In this document: positions 25,050 through 33,716 of the stretch, piece by piece
Layout of the letters: each line of letters opens with the position of its first letter
Position numbering within the stretch: the first letter of the stretch is position 1
Assembly: GCF_019968905.1 (NCBI RefSeq)
Contig: NZ_CP079946.1
Span: 2,604,001 to 2,668,000 of the forward strand
Origin: Corallococcus sp. EGB
GTDB lineage: Bacteria; Myxococcota; Myxococcia; Myxococcales; Myxococcaceae
Length of the DNA stretch: 64,000 nucleotides
Reading direction: 5' to 3'
The notes under the pieces: generated by a model
Seen by the model: the letters and a program-made list of their open reading frames with translations, nothing else
Told to the model about the DNA's origin: nothing
Databases searched by the model: none
Translations under genes and position numbers: made by a program

Positions 25050-25745
25050 GGTGATTCCTGCGTGGGAAGCGGGTTCGGTGCGGGTGCAACGTCAGGCGTT
25101 GTCGCCGCCGTGCTCTCTCCACGGACCCTCCGGGAATTTATTCACGGGATGTGTATCGCGCGGTTTTTCGGGTCCGACTCATGGTTTGAGAAAAATGGAA
25201 GTCCACCCCGCCCGCCACCACCGTGGCGGAAGTGGATCCGGAAGGGCATGCACGCGCCTTCCTCCGGTGGGGCGAGCGGACTTCTCGCGGGGCCGTGCGT
25301 GGAACGGGGCCACGTCCTTCCCCTTCGAGGTCCTCCGTGCGTGCCCTCCGCCCGCTGCGCTGCTGCGTTGCCTTTGCCCTGTCCTCCACTTCAGTTGTGG
25401 GTCATCTCCGACTCGACGCAGCACCTGACGCCCGAGCACGTGAAGGTCATCAAGGAGTTCTTCGCCGCGGGCCACGGCGTGTACATCTGGGGTGACAACG
25501 AGCCCTACTCCGCGGACGCCAACGTGGAGCGCTTCGGCGACACCGTGGTGTGCGCGGACCTGCGCACCCCCCGGCCCAGACGCCCGCGCCGAAGCCGTGA
25601 CGGCGTGAGCCTCCCGCGGAAGCCTCTTCAAAATCCTCGTGACACCCTCGAATGATGAATTGCACATGCGTGCGGCCGGGGGCACAAGGCGCGCGGCGGT
25701 CGCCCAGGCGCACTCCCGCGCCGGCCACCGTTCGCCGGAGGGGAA
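25050..25745. other. Gene-poor region with a decayed fragment
   Basis: About 700 bp. The left third is the promoter zone of the leftward DUF4476 gene and includes an AT-rich stretch around 25135-25205. The right half holds the pseudogene fragment at 25395-25571 and the ribosome-binding site of 25746. Nothing else is supportable. Confidence 0.5.
25395..25571 (+). pseudogene. Fragment of a GATase/DUF4350-like gene
   Basis: About 59 codons translate to a compact, protein-like stretch: LWVISDSTQHLTPEHVKVI, FFAAGHGVYIWGDNEPY, then FGDTVVCADL. This has the strand-helix-strand pattern of a class-I-amidotransferase-like domain. There is no start codon or ribosome-binding site, and the frame turns to Arg/Pro-rich noise at the end, so it is a remnant of a larger gene. 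Confidence 0.45.
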
Positions 25746-27803
25746 ATGTCCCGCATGCGCATCATCGCCGCGGCCGTATGGCTCGCGGCCTGTAACCCGC
25801 AGGTTTCCAGTCCAGAGGCGCCCACGGCGTCCGGGCCGGAGGAGGCCACCCGGGAACAGGTGCTCCAGGGGGAGCTCGAAGTCCGGGTCGTGGACGCGCC
25901 GTCGTTCAAGGCGTCACGCGAGGAGTACTTCCTCGTCGCCGGGGGGCGGCATCTGCCGCTGACCTTCACCGGTGGAGCGCCGGAGGGGTTGCTCAGCGGT
26001 CAGCGGGTGACGCTGCGTGGAACCCAGGGGGCGCAGCGCTTCATGGCGCGGACCGTGGAGGTGGACCGTCAGGCCGCGGCCGTGCAGGCCACCTCTGGCA
26101 CTTGTGGCGTCACCGGCGTGCAGCGCAGCCTCGTCATCCTCGCGGCCTTCCCGGGAATGCCCCAGCCCGCCGCCACCGCGCAGGGGGTTCGTGATGCGTT
26201 CTTCTCCAGCACGCAGCGCTCGCTGGCGAACTACTGGAGCGAGGTGTCCGAAGGCCGCACCACGACCACGGGCGAGGTGGTGGGCTGGTACACGCTGGAC
26301 CGCGCCTATTCCTGCTCGGAGACGGACGCCATGCGCGACGCGGCCATCCGGGCGGCGGACGCGGACGTGGACTTCCGGCAGTACGACCGCATCTTCATCG
26401 TCCATCCCAACCCCGCGCAGGGCTGCTCCTACGCGGGGCAGGCCACCCTGTCCTGCGGACAGGTCGCGACGGCGGATGGCACCGTGACGGCCTCCCTGGC
26501 CTGGCTCGTCGCGGACTGGATGACGACCCACGACACCGCCGTGAAGCTGGTGACGCACGAGGCGGGGCACAACCTCTCGTTGAACCACGCGAGCTCGCGC
26601 GACTTCGGCACGGAGCCACTGGGCATGCCGGGCACCCTGGGCGTCATCGACGAGTACGGGGACCTCTTCTCGACGATGGGCTCCTGGAACCTGGGCCACT
26701 ACGCGGCGCCGCACAAGGCGCGCATCGGCTGGCTGGCTCCGTCCGCGGTGGCCCAGGTGGATGGCACGGGCGGCACCTTCACGCTCGCGCCGGTGGTGGC
26801 GTCCGGTGGGCTCAAGGCGCTCAAGGTGCGCCGGGGCACTGGCGCCAATGACTGGCTTTGGGTGGAGTACCGCCGGCCCGTGGGGCTCTATGAGTCGACG
26901 TTGGCATCCCAGGTGTTCGGCGGCGCGCTCATCCATCTGGCGGACGCGGAAACGCGGGATGGCACCCACCTGCTCGACTTCACGCCGGGGACGTCCTCCT
27001 GGAGCGACCCGGCCCTGTTGCCGGGCACGACGTGGAACGACCCGTACAGCAACCTCTCCCTCACGGTGGAGGCGGCGACGGCCGCGGGGCTGACGGTGAG
27101 CATCCAGTACCGCACGACGGCCTGTGTGCGGGCCGCGCCCGAGGTGCGGGTGACGCCGCCGGAGCCGCCCTTCTGGCCCGGGGCGCGGCCGGAGTTCGCG
27201 CTGGAGGTGATCAACCGGGACTCGGTCGGCTGCGGTCCCAGCACCTTCCAGCTCTCCGCTATCGTCCCCCCGGGCTGGGGCTCCGACCCGCTGCCCGCGC
27301 AACGCACGATTGCCGCTTCCGCCTCCGACACCCTGGGCCTCCAGACGTACGTGCCCTACAGCACGCCGCTCGGGCCCTACACTGCGGGCGTCACCGTCAC
27401 GAGGGGTAGTCAGAGCGTGCAGGGCACGGCCACGGTGGAGGTCGTCGAGCGTTGCATCGCGACGCCGCCCACGCTGACGCTCTCACCGGCGACCGTGACG
27501 GCGGCCCCGGGCGCGGACGTCACGTGGACGGTGAGCGTCACCAACAACGACTCCGCCTCGTGCAATTGGGTCTGGTACGACTTCTGGTCCACCCTGCCGG
27601 ACGGCTGGGACACGTCCCTGTCCGACTGGGGCGTCAACCTGCCTCCCGGCGGGGCCTACACCTTCACGATGACCAAGACCGTGCCTCCCGGCGCGCGTGG
27701 CACCCACACCGTGGACCTGGTCATCAACCAGGATGACTTCGGCATCGCGGCCAGCGCCACGGCCACGGTGAACGTGGTTGGCAATTCCTCGAGTACGCGG
27801 TGA
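25746..27803 (+). CDS. Secreted M11/gametolysin-like metalloprotease lipoprotein
   Basis: 685 aa from ATG 25746 with GGAGG upstream. The lipoprotein signal ends in LAAC. The zinc motif HEAGHNLSLNH begins at His271 (HExxHxxxxxH, zincin), followed by a Met-turn-like STMGSWNLGHY, as in gametolysin-type (M11) peptidases. Two C-terminal beta-sandwich modules (residues about 460-570 and 575-680, NEW3/DUF11-like, with DSVGCG and NDSASCN) may bind carbohydrate or protein. It is expected on the outer surface or released, fitting prey or matrix degradation. Confidence 0.85.
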   Translation: MSRMRIIAAAVWLAACNPQVSSPEAPTASGPEEATREQVLQGELEVRVVDAPSFKASREEYFLVAGGRHLPLTFTGGAPEGLLSGQRVTLRGTQGAQRFMARTVEVDRQAAAVQATSGTCGVTGVQRSLVILAAFPGMPQPAATAQGVRDAFFSSTQRSLANYWSEVSEGRTTTTGEVVGWYTLDRAYSCSETDAMRDAAIRAADADVDFRQYDRIFIVHPNPAQGCSYAGQATLSCGQVATADGTVTASLAWLVADWMTTHDTAVKLVTHEAGHNLSLNHASSRDFGTEPLGMPGTLGVIDEYGDLFSTMGSWNLGHYAAPHKARIGWLAPSAVAQVDGTGGTFTLAPVVASGGLKALKVRRGTGANDWLWVEYRRPVGLYESTLASQVFGGALIHLADAETRDGTHLLDFTPGTSSWSDPALLPGTTWNDPYSNLSLTVEAATAAGLTVSIQYRTTACVRAAPEVRVTPPEPPFWPGARPEFALEVINRDSVGCGPSTFQLSAIVPPGWGSDPLPAQRTIAASASDTLGLQTYVPYSTPLGPYTAGVTVTRGSQSVQGTATVEVVERCIATPPTLTLSPATVTAAPGADVTWTVSVTNNDSASCNWVWYDFWSTLPDGWDTSLSDWGVNLPPGGAYTFTMTKTVPPGARGTHTVDLVINQDDFGIAASATATVNVVGNSSSTR

Positions 27804-27811
27804 CACAAGCG

Positions 27812-27844
27812 GCGGCCCGCGTTGCATGTCCCGACGCGGGCCGC
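27812..27844 (+). terminator. Hairpin after the metalloprotease gene
   Basis: A perfect 11-bp stem (gcggcccgcgt / acgcgggccgc) with an 11-nt loop starts 9 bp past the stop. It lacks a T-run, so it may attenuate rather than fully terminate. Confidence 0.6.
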
Positions 27845-27932
27845 GCGCGTCTCCCCGGGGCTCACGGTGGGGCGAGGTGCCGTGGCAGTGTTCGCGGTCG
27901 CCGCCCTACGCCAACCATTCCGGGAGGGTTTC

Positions 27933-28133
27933 ATGTCTGGCTTTGTGAAGAGGACGGGACAGTCCCTGCTTGCCGTCGTCGCGGGGACCGCGTTGTCATT
28001 CAGCGCCACGCAGGCGCTCGCTCCGGTGCCGGAGGCGCCCGCGCGGTATGAGCGCTCCGCCTGCATCGCCCAGTGCATCGAGCTGAACTACAGCTATGGC
28101 TATTGCAATCGCACGGAGTGCTACTGCTACTGA
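27933..28133 (+). CDS. Small secreted Cys-rich peptide
   Basis: 66 aa from ATG 27933 with a good GGGAGG site. The signal peptide (SLLAVVAGTALSFSATQALA) leaves a mature peptide of about 36 residues whose end carries five Cys (CIAQC, then GYCNRTECYCY; spacing C-x3-C-x10-C-x4-C-x1-C). It may be a small extracellular disulfide peptide or toxin, or a modified-peptide precursor. I know no family. It follows the metalloprotease gene by about 130 bp across a hairpin. Confidence 0.6.
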   Translation: MSGFVKRTGQSLLAVVAGTALSFSATQALAPVPEAPARYERSACIAQCIELNYSYGYCNRTECYCY

Positions 28134-28373
28134 GGCGGCCCACTTCCAGGTGGCTCCGGAGATGGTGCGCTGGCCGCCGTCTCCCGCGTGAAGGTGCGGC
28201 GTTGGCTGTTCGACATCCGCGCCCTGCCCGCCGTCGTGGGCACGAAGGAGGCGGGGACCGGTCTCCCGATATTTTCGGGGAGGTGGCAACTTCTTCCGGA
28301 CTTCACGATAATCTCCCACACGCACTTCGTCGCCTGGGGTCCCGTCCCGGGCGGCTCGCGATGGGTGGATCGC

Positions 28374-28592
28374 ATGGGCTTGAACATTCCGAATTCGGCA
28401 CCGCTGGACGCGATGAACGCCAGCCAGCGCCTGAACCCGGAGGAGCAGAAGCTGCTCCAGGGGCTCAAGGGCGATGACCTCGTCCGCGCCCGTGCCCAGC
28501 TCATGCTCCAGAAGCAGCAGGAGACCGTCGCCTACGTCTCCAACATGCTGAAGGGCGACACCGCCCTGCAGGTGATTGGCAACCTGAAGTAG
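28374..28592 (+). CDS. Small helical hypothetical protein
   Basis: 72 aa from ATG 28374. Short, without a signal peptide, almost entirely helical after a flexible start: LNPEEQKLLQGLKGDDLV, ARAQLMLQKQQETVAYVSN, then a GDTALQVIGNLK end. The two-helix layout superficially resembles small needle or rod subunits of secretion systems, but no secretion genes are adjacent. No strong ribosome-binding site was seen; ATG 28413 (MNASQRL) is an alternative start. Confidence 0.5.
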   Translation: MGLNIPNSAPLDAMNASQRLNPEEQKLLQGLKGDDLVRARAQLMLQKQQETVAYVSNMLKGDTALQVIGNLK

Positions 28593-28615
28593 CCGGGGCG
28601 GGCGTGCCTGGCGAG

Positions 28616-29008
28616 TCAAGGCACGTAGGCGATGCAGTCAATCTCCACGCGCAGGCCCGCGTCTGGAAGCGCGGACACCTGCACGGTGGTGCGCGCGGGC
28701 CGGTGACCGGCGAAGACGCGCTCGTAGACGGCGTTCATCCGGGGGAACTCCTGCATGTCCACCAGGAAGACGCCGCAGCGCAGGACGTGCTGGAGGCTGG
28801 AGCCGCCGGCCACGAGGATGCGCTCCAGGTTGCGCAGCACCTGCTCCGTCTGCGCTTCGATTCCTTCGGCCTGCACACCGGTGGCGGGGTCCTTGGCCGC
28901 CTGTCCGGAGATGAAGAGCAGCCGGTCCAACTGCATGCCGGGAGAATACGGGCCCACGGGCTTGGGCAGTCCAGGCGCGACGATGGGCTGATGCTTCGCT
29001 GACGTCAT
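28616..29008 (-). CDS. ridA: RidA family enamine/imine deaminase
   Basis: 130 aa, the normal length for the YjgF/YER057c/UK114 family, with an AAGGAG site upstream. Conserved motifs are PVGPYSPG near the start, LLFISGQAAKDPATG, the Arg in RPARTTVQVSALP that binds the substrate carboxylate, and the terminal VEIDCIAYVP with the active-site Glu. RidA hydrolyses reactive 2-aminoacrylate made by PLP enzymes. Cytoplasmic, single gene. Confidence 0.93.
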   Translation of the reverse strand: MTSAKHQPIVAPGLPKPVGPYSPGMQLDRLLFISGQAAKDPATGVQAEGIEAQTEQVLRNLERILVAGGSSLQHVLRCGVFLVDMQEFPRMNAVYERVFAGHRPARTTVQVSALPDAGLRVEIDCIAYVP

Positions 29009-29157
29009 GGGCTTTTCTCCTTGGATGGGCGCAGGTCTAGCGATTGCCAGTCCTTGGGTCCAGCCGCCAGAGTCGGATCGGACGGCGGATCCGCGTGCAT
29101 GGAACGGACGGGCCCATCAGGCCCCTGCCTGGCCATGCATGAGGTGCAGGAGAAGGG

Positions 29158-29191
29158 CGGCCCGGCTCCGGGCTGAGCCGGGACCGGGCCG
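29158..29191 (-). terminator. Hairpin downstream of the FN3/FG-GAP gene
   Basis: An 8-bp GC stem (cggcccgg / ccgggccg) with a partly paired inner loop lies about 30 bp past the stop of the leftward giant lipoprotein gene. There is no strong T-run. Confidence 0.45.
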
Positions 29192-29218
29192 CGGATGCAT
29201 CCGTCCATGCTCGCCCGG

Positions 29219-32200
29219 TCAGGGCAGACAGACGTTCATCACCAGGGTCGCGCTCTGGGCGTCGTCATCCGCGAGCGCCAGGTCCGGCAGGCCGTCCCCG
29301 TTCCAGTCCGCGCTCAACGCGTCCTGGACGGCCCTTCCCCATGCCGTCCTGGGACCGGCCGCGTAGGCTCCGGCGGGCTGCTGGAGCACGATGGCGGCCT
29401 CGTGGTTGCTGAACGAGAAGAGGTCCACCTGGCCGTCGCCGTTGAAGTCATCGGTGAGGACGCGGATGCCTCCCCGTGCCCCCAGCGGGGTCAGCGGCGT
29501 CAGGCTGGGCTGGCGGGCGGCATCGAAGGTGAGGAACCCCAGCGCGCGCTGCTCCAGCGTGAGGCCGACGCGCCCCTGGCCCTCCAGGTCCGCGCGGCCC
29601 ATGGCCCAGAGGTTCACCTCTCCGGTGAACGTCGTGGGGCCGGTGAGCGTGCCGTCGCCCCGGCCCCAGAGCACATGGACCAGGCCCGCCGTGATGCTGG
29701 GCGTTCCCTGGCGCATCACCGCGAGGTCCATGTGTCCATCCCGGTCCAGGTCCGCGGCGAGGAGCCTCGAAGACGGGCCCGCGGCGGCGACGTTGAAATC
29801 CACGCGCGGAGCGAAGCGCCCACCGCCCACGTTGAGCCAGACGCCCAGCTGAAGCTGGCTGTATGAGAACGAGCGCAGAGTCACGAGGTCGAACCGGCCG
29901 TCCTCATTGAGGTCCACCTTGATCAGTTCCTGCGGATCCGCTCCCTCGCCATAGCGCTCGGCCGGGCTGAAGTCCCCGCCCGCCGTGCGCTTGAAGACGA
30001 CCAGTTGGGGGGCCGCCGTGGTGCCCGACACCGTGGTGATCGCCGCCAGGTCCTCCTGGCCATCCTCATCCAGGTCCCCCGCGATGATGTCCTGCACGCC
30101 GCCGGTGGCGGTGCTCCCCGTGGGCGGCACGAAGACCGGCGCCAGCAGCGCGGCCCCGCGCGCACCATTGCCAGACAGTGACAAGGCAATGGCATTCTTC
30201 TCATGGACGCCCACGGCCAGATCCGCGGCCCCGTCGCCGTTGAAGTCCGCGCTGGCGAGCCCCGCGGGCTTGCCTTCCAGCCGCAGGCTTTCAGGCGTCA
30301 GGGAGCCTCCCCAGAAAAGCCGGACGTCCGGGTAGCTGTCCGCGAGGACGACATCCTTCCGGCCATCCCCGTCGAAATCGCCCACGGCGGGAGCGGCGCC
30401 CTCGCCACTGAAGCCATAGGTCACGAGGGGCGCGAAGGGCGGGGTGGACGTGCTGCCCCTGAGCAGGTTCAGCCGTCCTCCCGCGCTGTTCGTCCAGAAG
30501 AGGTCGTCCAGGCCGTCCGCATCCAGGTCGACGGCCACGGGGTAGGAATAGACGCCCCCCGTGGGCGCGGGAATGGAGTACTGCGTCAGCAGGGCCAGCG
30601 TGCCCGCGGGGGAGCTGTAGATGCGCACCGTGTCCGGCGACACGATGGCCAGGTCGTCCCGCTTGCCATCGTGGTCGAAGTCACCGACCGCCAGGTCTCC
30701 GTAGCAATAGGAGCAGGGGGCATACACGGGGACCTTGAAGGAGCCGGTCCCGGTGCCGTTGGCCTGGACGACCCGGTTGTTGGCGTAGTCGACCCGGGCG
30801 TAGTCCAGGAACCCGTCGCCATTGAAGTCCGCGACGGCCGGGCAGGAGGGCGCCGAAGTGGCGACCGCCGAGGGCGCGGAGAAGCTCCCATTGCCCGCGC
30901 CACGGTAGAGGAGGATCCGCTTGTCGGTGGTGTGCGCGAGCACATCCAGCTTCCCATCGGAGGTGAAGTCTCCGGTCAAAAGGCAGTCGAACCCGACGTT
31001 CACGGTCAGCCGCGTGGCAATGGGCGTCTGGAAGGTCCCCGTGCCCGTACCCGGGAAGACGACAAAGCCTCCCGCGGTCGTGCTGTCTTCTTTCAGGATG
31101 GCCGCGACGTCCAACTTCCCATCCCCGTCGAAGTCCGCCACGGCGGGCGGCAGCTCCCGGAAGATCGAGCCCGCGGAGACAGACGGCGCAAGCCGCGTCA
31201 GGGAGCGTCGGGGCCCGCTGGCGAGCACGACGAGGCGGGAGCCATTGCCCACGACCGCGTCCGCGAGCCCATCCCCCGTGAAGTCACCGGCCCCCACGAA
31301 GCTGCTCACGTCGTTGAAGAAGTGTCCGGAGGCGGGCGCGAAGGTGGGGGCCTCGCAGGCGAGCGGGGGGACGTGGCGGTGGAGCGCGGGGGCGGACGGC
31401 CGGCCTTGTCCCGCGGAATTGAGAGCCTTCACCTGAAAACGATAGGTATTGCCGGGCACCAGGCCTGGAACGGTCGCGATGTGCGTGCCCGCCGGGACGG
31501 TGACGGAGCCCCCACCGGGCGACGCGGTGACCTGGTATTCCGTGACGGGGTCCCCCGCGGGTGCTGTCGCCGGGTTCCAGAGCACGACGGCGCCCTGCAC
31601 GGTGGAGGTGACGCGGACATCCGTGGGAGCCCGGGGTTGCGGGCGCGTGAGGAGGGGGCCAAACGAGACCGACGGGCCTTCACCCACGCCGCTCAGCGCG
31701 CTCACGGTGAAGGTATACGGCGTCTCCAGCGCGAGCCCGGAGATGGAGGCGACCAGGAGGTTGGCGGGCACCGTGCGTTCCGCGCCCGCGGGCGTGGACG
31801 TCAGCTTGTAGTAGGTCACGGGAGCGCCGCCATCGGAAGCAGGCGGACGCCAATCCAATTCAACATTGCCCTGGTGGAAGACGCCCGTGAGGTTGATGGG
31901 CGCGGAGGGCAGGGAAGGGGTCGTGACCGCGCTGGACGTCGCCGCGGTCCCCGTCCCCGTCGAGTTCTGGGCGGCCACGCTGAAGGTATAGGTCCCGCCA
32001 TTGGCAAGGCCTGAGATCGTCGTGGAGGTCGTGGAGGCACCTGCGAACTGGGTAACGCCGCCCGGCTGCGTGGTGACGAGATACCCGGAGATGGCGCCAC
32101 CGCCATTGCTCACGGGGGCCGTCCACCGCACCGTCGCGGAACGGATGCCCGCCGTCGCCGTCACGTTCTGGGGCGCGCTCGGAAGGGCCGCGGGCCTCAG

Positions 32201-32827
32201 GGGGCTCGTTGAATAGGAAGGCTGTGAATTGCCCACCGCGTTGGTGGCCAGCACCGTGAACGTGTACGGCTGCCCATTGGTGAGCCCGGTGACGACGAAG
32301 GACGTCCCCGAGGTGGCATACGTCTGCCCTCCCGGGGAAGCGGTGATGGTGTAACCCTGGATGGGGAGCCCTCCATTCGAAGGGGCGTACCAGTTCAACT
32401 CCACCTGCTGGTCGCCCGGCTTGTACGTGCTCCAACTGGGACTGGAGGGGACATCGAAGGTCCGCACGGAGGCGGATGCGCCAGAAGTCTGGCGGGTGCC
32501 ATCCGCGAGGATGGGCGTGACGGTGAACTTGTAGGTCGTCCCGTTCGCAAGCCCCGTCACCACGGTGCTCCGGGCCGTCGGGCCCGTGATGACCTTGGCG
32601 CCTCCAGGGGTGGCCAAGACTTCAAAAGAGGCGAGAGGGCTGCCGCTGCTGTCCGGCGTATAGCCCCAGGAGACGGTCATCTCCCGGATGCCCGGTACCG
32701 AGGTGACGCCCGAGGGGGCCGCAAGGGGTTGCTGCTGGACTGTCACAGCGGAGGATGGCTCGGCTCCACACCCGAACGAGCCGACCCCGATCAGGGTCGT
32801 CGTCAGGAACAACAAAACATTTCGCAT
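29219..32827 (-). CDS. Giant FN3 and FG-GAP/VCBS repeat lipoprotein
   Basis: 1202 aa with a GGAGAAG site. The lipoprotein signal (LLFLTTTLIGVGSFGC) is followed by about five fibronectin type III modules (residues about 35-490; repeated GLANGTTYKFTVTP-type strands). About ten FG-GAP/VCBS repeats follow (about 500-1200), each with a calcium-binding DxDGDGxxD-like loop such as DFDGDGKLDV, DLDRDGHMDL and DFNGDGQVDL. It is likely surface-exposed, forming a beta-propeller on an FN3 stalk for adhesion or ligand binding. Confidence 0.9.
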   Translation of the reverse strand: MRNVLLFLTTTLIGVGSFGCGAEPSSAVTVQQQPLAAPSGVTSVPGIREMTVSWGYTPDSSGSPLASFEVLATPGGAKVITGPTARSTVVTGLANGTTYKFTVTPILADGTRQTSGASASVRTFDVPSSPSWSTYKPGDQQVELNWYAPSNGGLPIQGYTITASPGGQTYATSGTSFVVTGLTNGQPYTFTVLATNAVGNSQPSYSTSPLRPAALPSAPQNVTATAGIRSATVRWTAPVSNGGGAISGYLVTTQPGGVTQFAGASTTSTTISGLANGGTYTFSVAAQNSTGTGTAATSSAVTTPSLPSAPINLTGVFHQGNVELDWRPPASDGGAPVTYYKLTSTPAGAERTVPANLLVASISGLALETPYTFTVSALSGVGEGPSVSFGPLLTRPQPRAPTDVRVTSTVQGAVVLWNPATAPAGDPVTEYQVTASPGGGSVTVPAGTHIATVPGLVPGNTYRFQVKALNSAGQGRPSAPALHRHVPPLACEAPTFAPASGHFFNDVSSFVGAGDFTGDGLADAVVGNGSRLVVLASGPRRSLTRLAPSVSAGSIFRELPPAVADFDGDGKLDVAAILKEDSTTAGGFVVFPGTGTGTFQTPIATRLTVNVGFDCLLTGDFTSDGKLDVLAHTTDKRILLYRGAGNGSFSAPSAVATSAPSCPAVADFNGDGFLDYARVDYANNRVVQANGTGTGSFKVPVYAPCSYCYGDLAVGDFDHDGKRDDLAIVSPDTVRIYSSPAGTLALLTQYSIPAPTGGVYSYPVAVDLDADGLDDLFWTNSAGGRLNLLRGSTSTPPFAPLVTYGFSGEGAAPAVGDFDGDGRKDVVLADSYPDVRLFWGGSLTPESLRLEGKPAGLASADFNGDGAADLAVGVHEKNAIALSLSGNGARGAALLAPVFVPPTGSTATGGVQDIIAGDLDEDGQEDLAAITTVSGTTAAPQLVVFKRTAGGDFSPAERYGEGADPQELIKVDLNEDGRFDLVTLRSFSYSQLQLGVWLNVGGGRFAPRVDFNVAAAGPSSRLLAADLDRDGHMDLAVMRQGTPSITAGLVHVLWGRGDGTLTGPTTFTGEVNLWAMGRADLEGQGRVGLTLEQRALGFLTFDAARQPSLTPLTPLGARGGIRVLTDDFNGDGQVDLFSFSNHEAAIVLQQPAGAYAAGPRTAWGRAVQDALSADWNGDGLPDLALADDDAQSATLVMNVCLP

Positions 32828-32950
32828 TCGCGCCGCTTCTCCGGTCAGGAGCTACCAGGAGTCAAAGAAGGTACTCCTCCTGTCTGACATGACGTCGAAG
32901 CGTTCGTGCAAGATGGCGCGCGTGTTCGTGGGCTCGGAAAGGAGCCGTGC

Positions 32951-33180
32951 ATGGACTCGATGCCTGCGGTCGTCGCCTGTGCCGCGGGGCTGCTCCTCGC
33001 GGGCTGCGCTCACGAGCCGGTCACATGTGTATACACGTTGGATTACAATCCACGGTGCGTCCAGGCATTGCACAGTGGCGACCTGGACCTGGCGGAGACG
33101 TATTGCAATCCAGGGCTGGAGTTCGAGCCCCGTTCCGCTGACGGGGCCACCTGCCTGGGCCCGGGCACTGCCGAGTTGGG
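32951..33180 (+). pseudogene. Truncated TPR-type lipoprotein gene
   Basis: From ATG 32951 the frame encodes a lipoprotein signal (AACAAGLL-like core ending LAGC) and CVQALHSGDLDLAETYCN plus GLEFEPRSADG, the opening of a TPR-repeat lipoprotein such as occur in gliding or sporulation loci. After about 75 residues homology-like sequence stops, and the frame runs on across the convergent YqeY-like gene as noise. It is most likely a 5' remnant. Confidence 0.5.
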
Positions 33181-33185
33181 CGCGC

Positions 33186-33545
33186 TCAAAGTGCCAGGAG
33201 CACCTCCACTTGCGTCTGTAGCACGCGGGCTTCTTCGCGCTTGCCGAGTTGGAGGTAGAGCGCGGCCGCGTCGCGACGCTCCTGGATTTCACGCTGGATG
33301 AGCGCATCCACCGTCTCCGGAGCCAAGAGCAGTCGAGGCACCTCGCCACTGCCGAGTCCCGCCGTGCTGCCAGCGATGCGGCCACCGGCGGCAGGTTCAG
33401 GCGCGACGCGGATGTCGGGTGCCTCGGCATTGTCGATGGCGGCGAGCGTTTCCCGAAGCACCGCGGAGGCGGGGGCGTTTCGAGTGCGCAGTGCCTCTTT
33501 CAGCGCGGCACGCAGCGTGGCCTTCCATTCAGCGACGGTCTTCAT
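33186..33545 (-). CDS. YqeY-like (GatB/YqeY) domain protein
   Basis: 119 aa with GGAGG upstream. The pattern KATLRAALKEALRTRN, then VLRETLAAIDNAE, and the C-terminal IQREIQERRDAAALYLQLGK matches the GatB/YqeY helical domain. The family is usually nearer 150 aa, so this is a short member whose last subdomain may be missing. YqeY proteins are linked by sequence to the tRNA-binding tail of GatB; their role is unclear. Cytoplasmic. Confidence 0.75.
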   Translation of the reverse strand: MKTVAEWKATLRAALKEALRTRNAPASAVLRETLAAIDNAEAPDIRVAPEPAAGGRIAGSTAGLGSGEVPRLLLAPETVDALIQREIQERRDAAALYLQLGKREEARVLQTQVEVLLAL

Positions 33546-33716
33546 GCGCCTCCAGGTTTGGAAATGGGGTCATACGCTGTACCTTGGGGACGACCTAGGG
33601 AGGAACGAGCCCGCCGCACCGAGCGGCTCAGTTGCTGAACACGCTCGCCACGGCTCTTCCTCCTGGTGGAGGAATCGGGTCCACTTGGAGCCCCTCCACG
33701 AACGGGTGCTTGCTCC

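Noticed and set aside
30203-32014. 603-codon plus-strand open frame inside the FN3/FG-GAP gene
   Set aside because: Antisense shadow of the repeat gene; no motifs.
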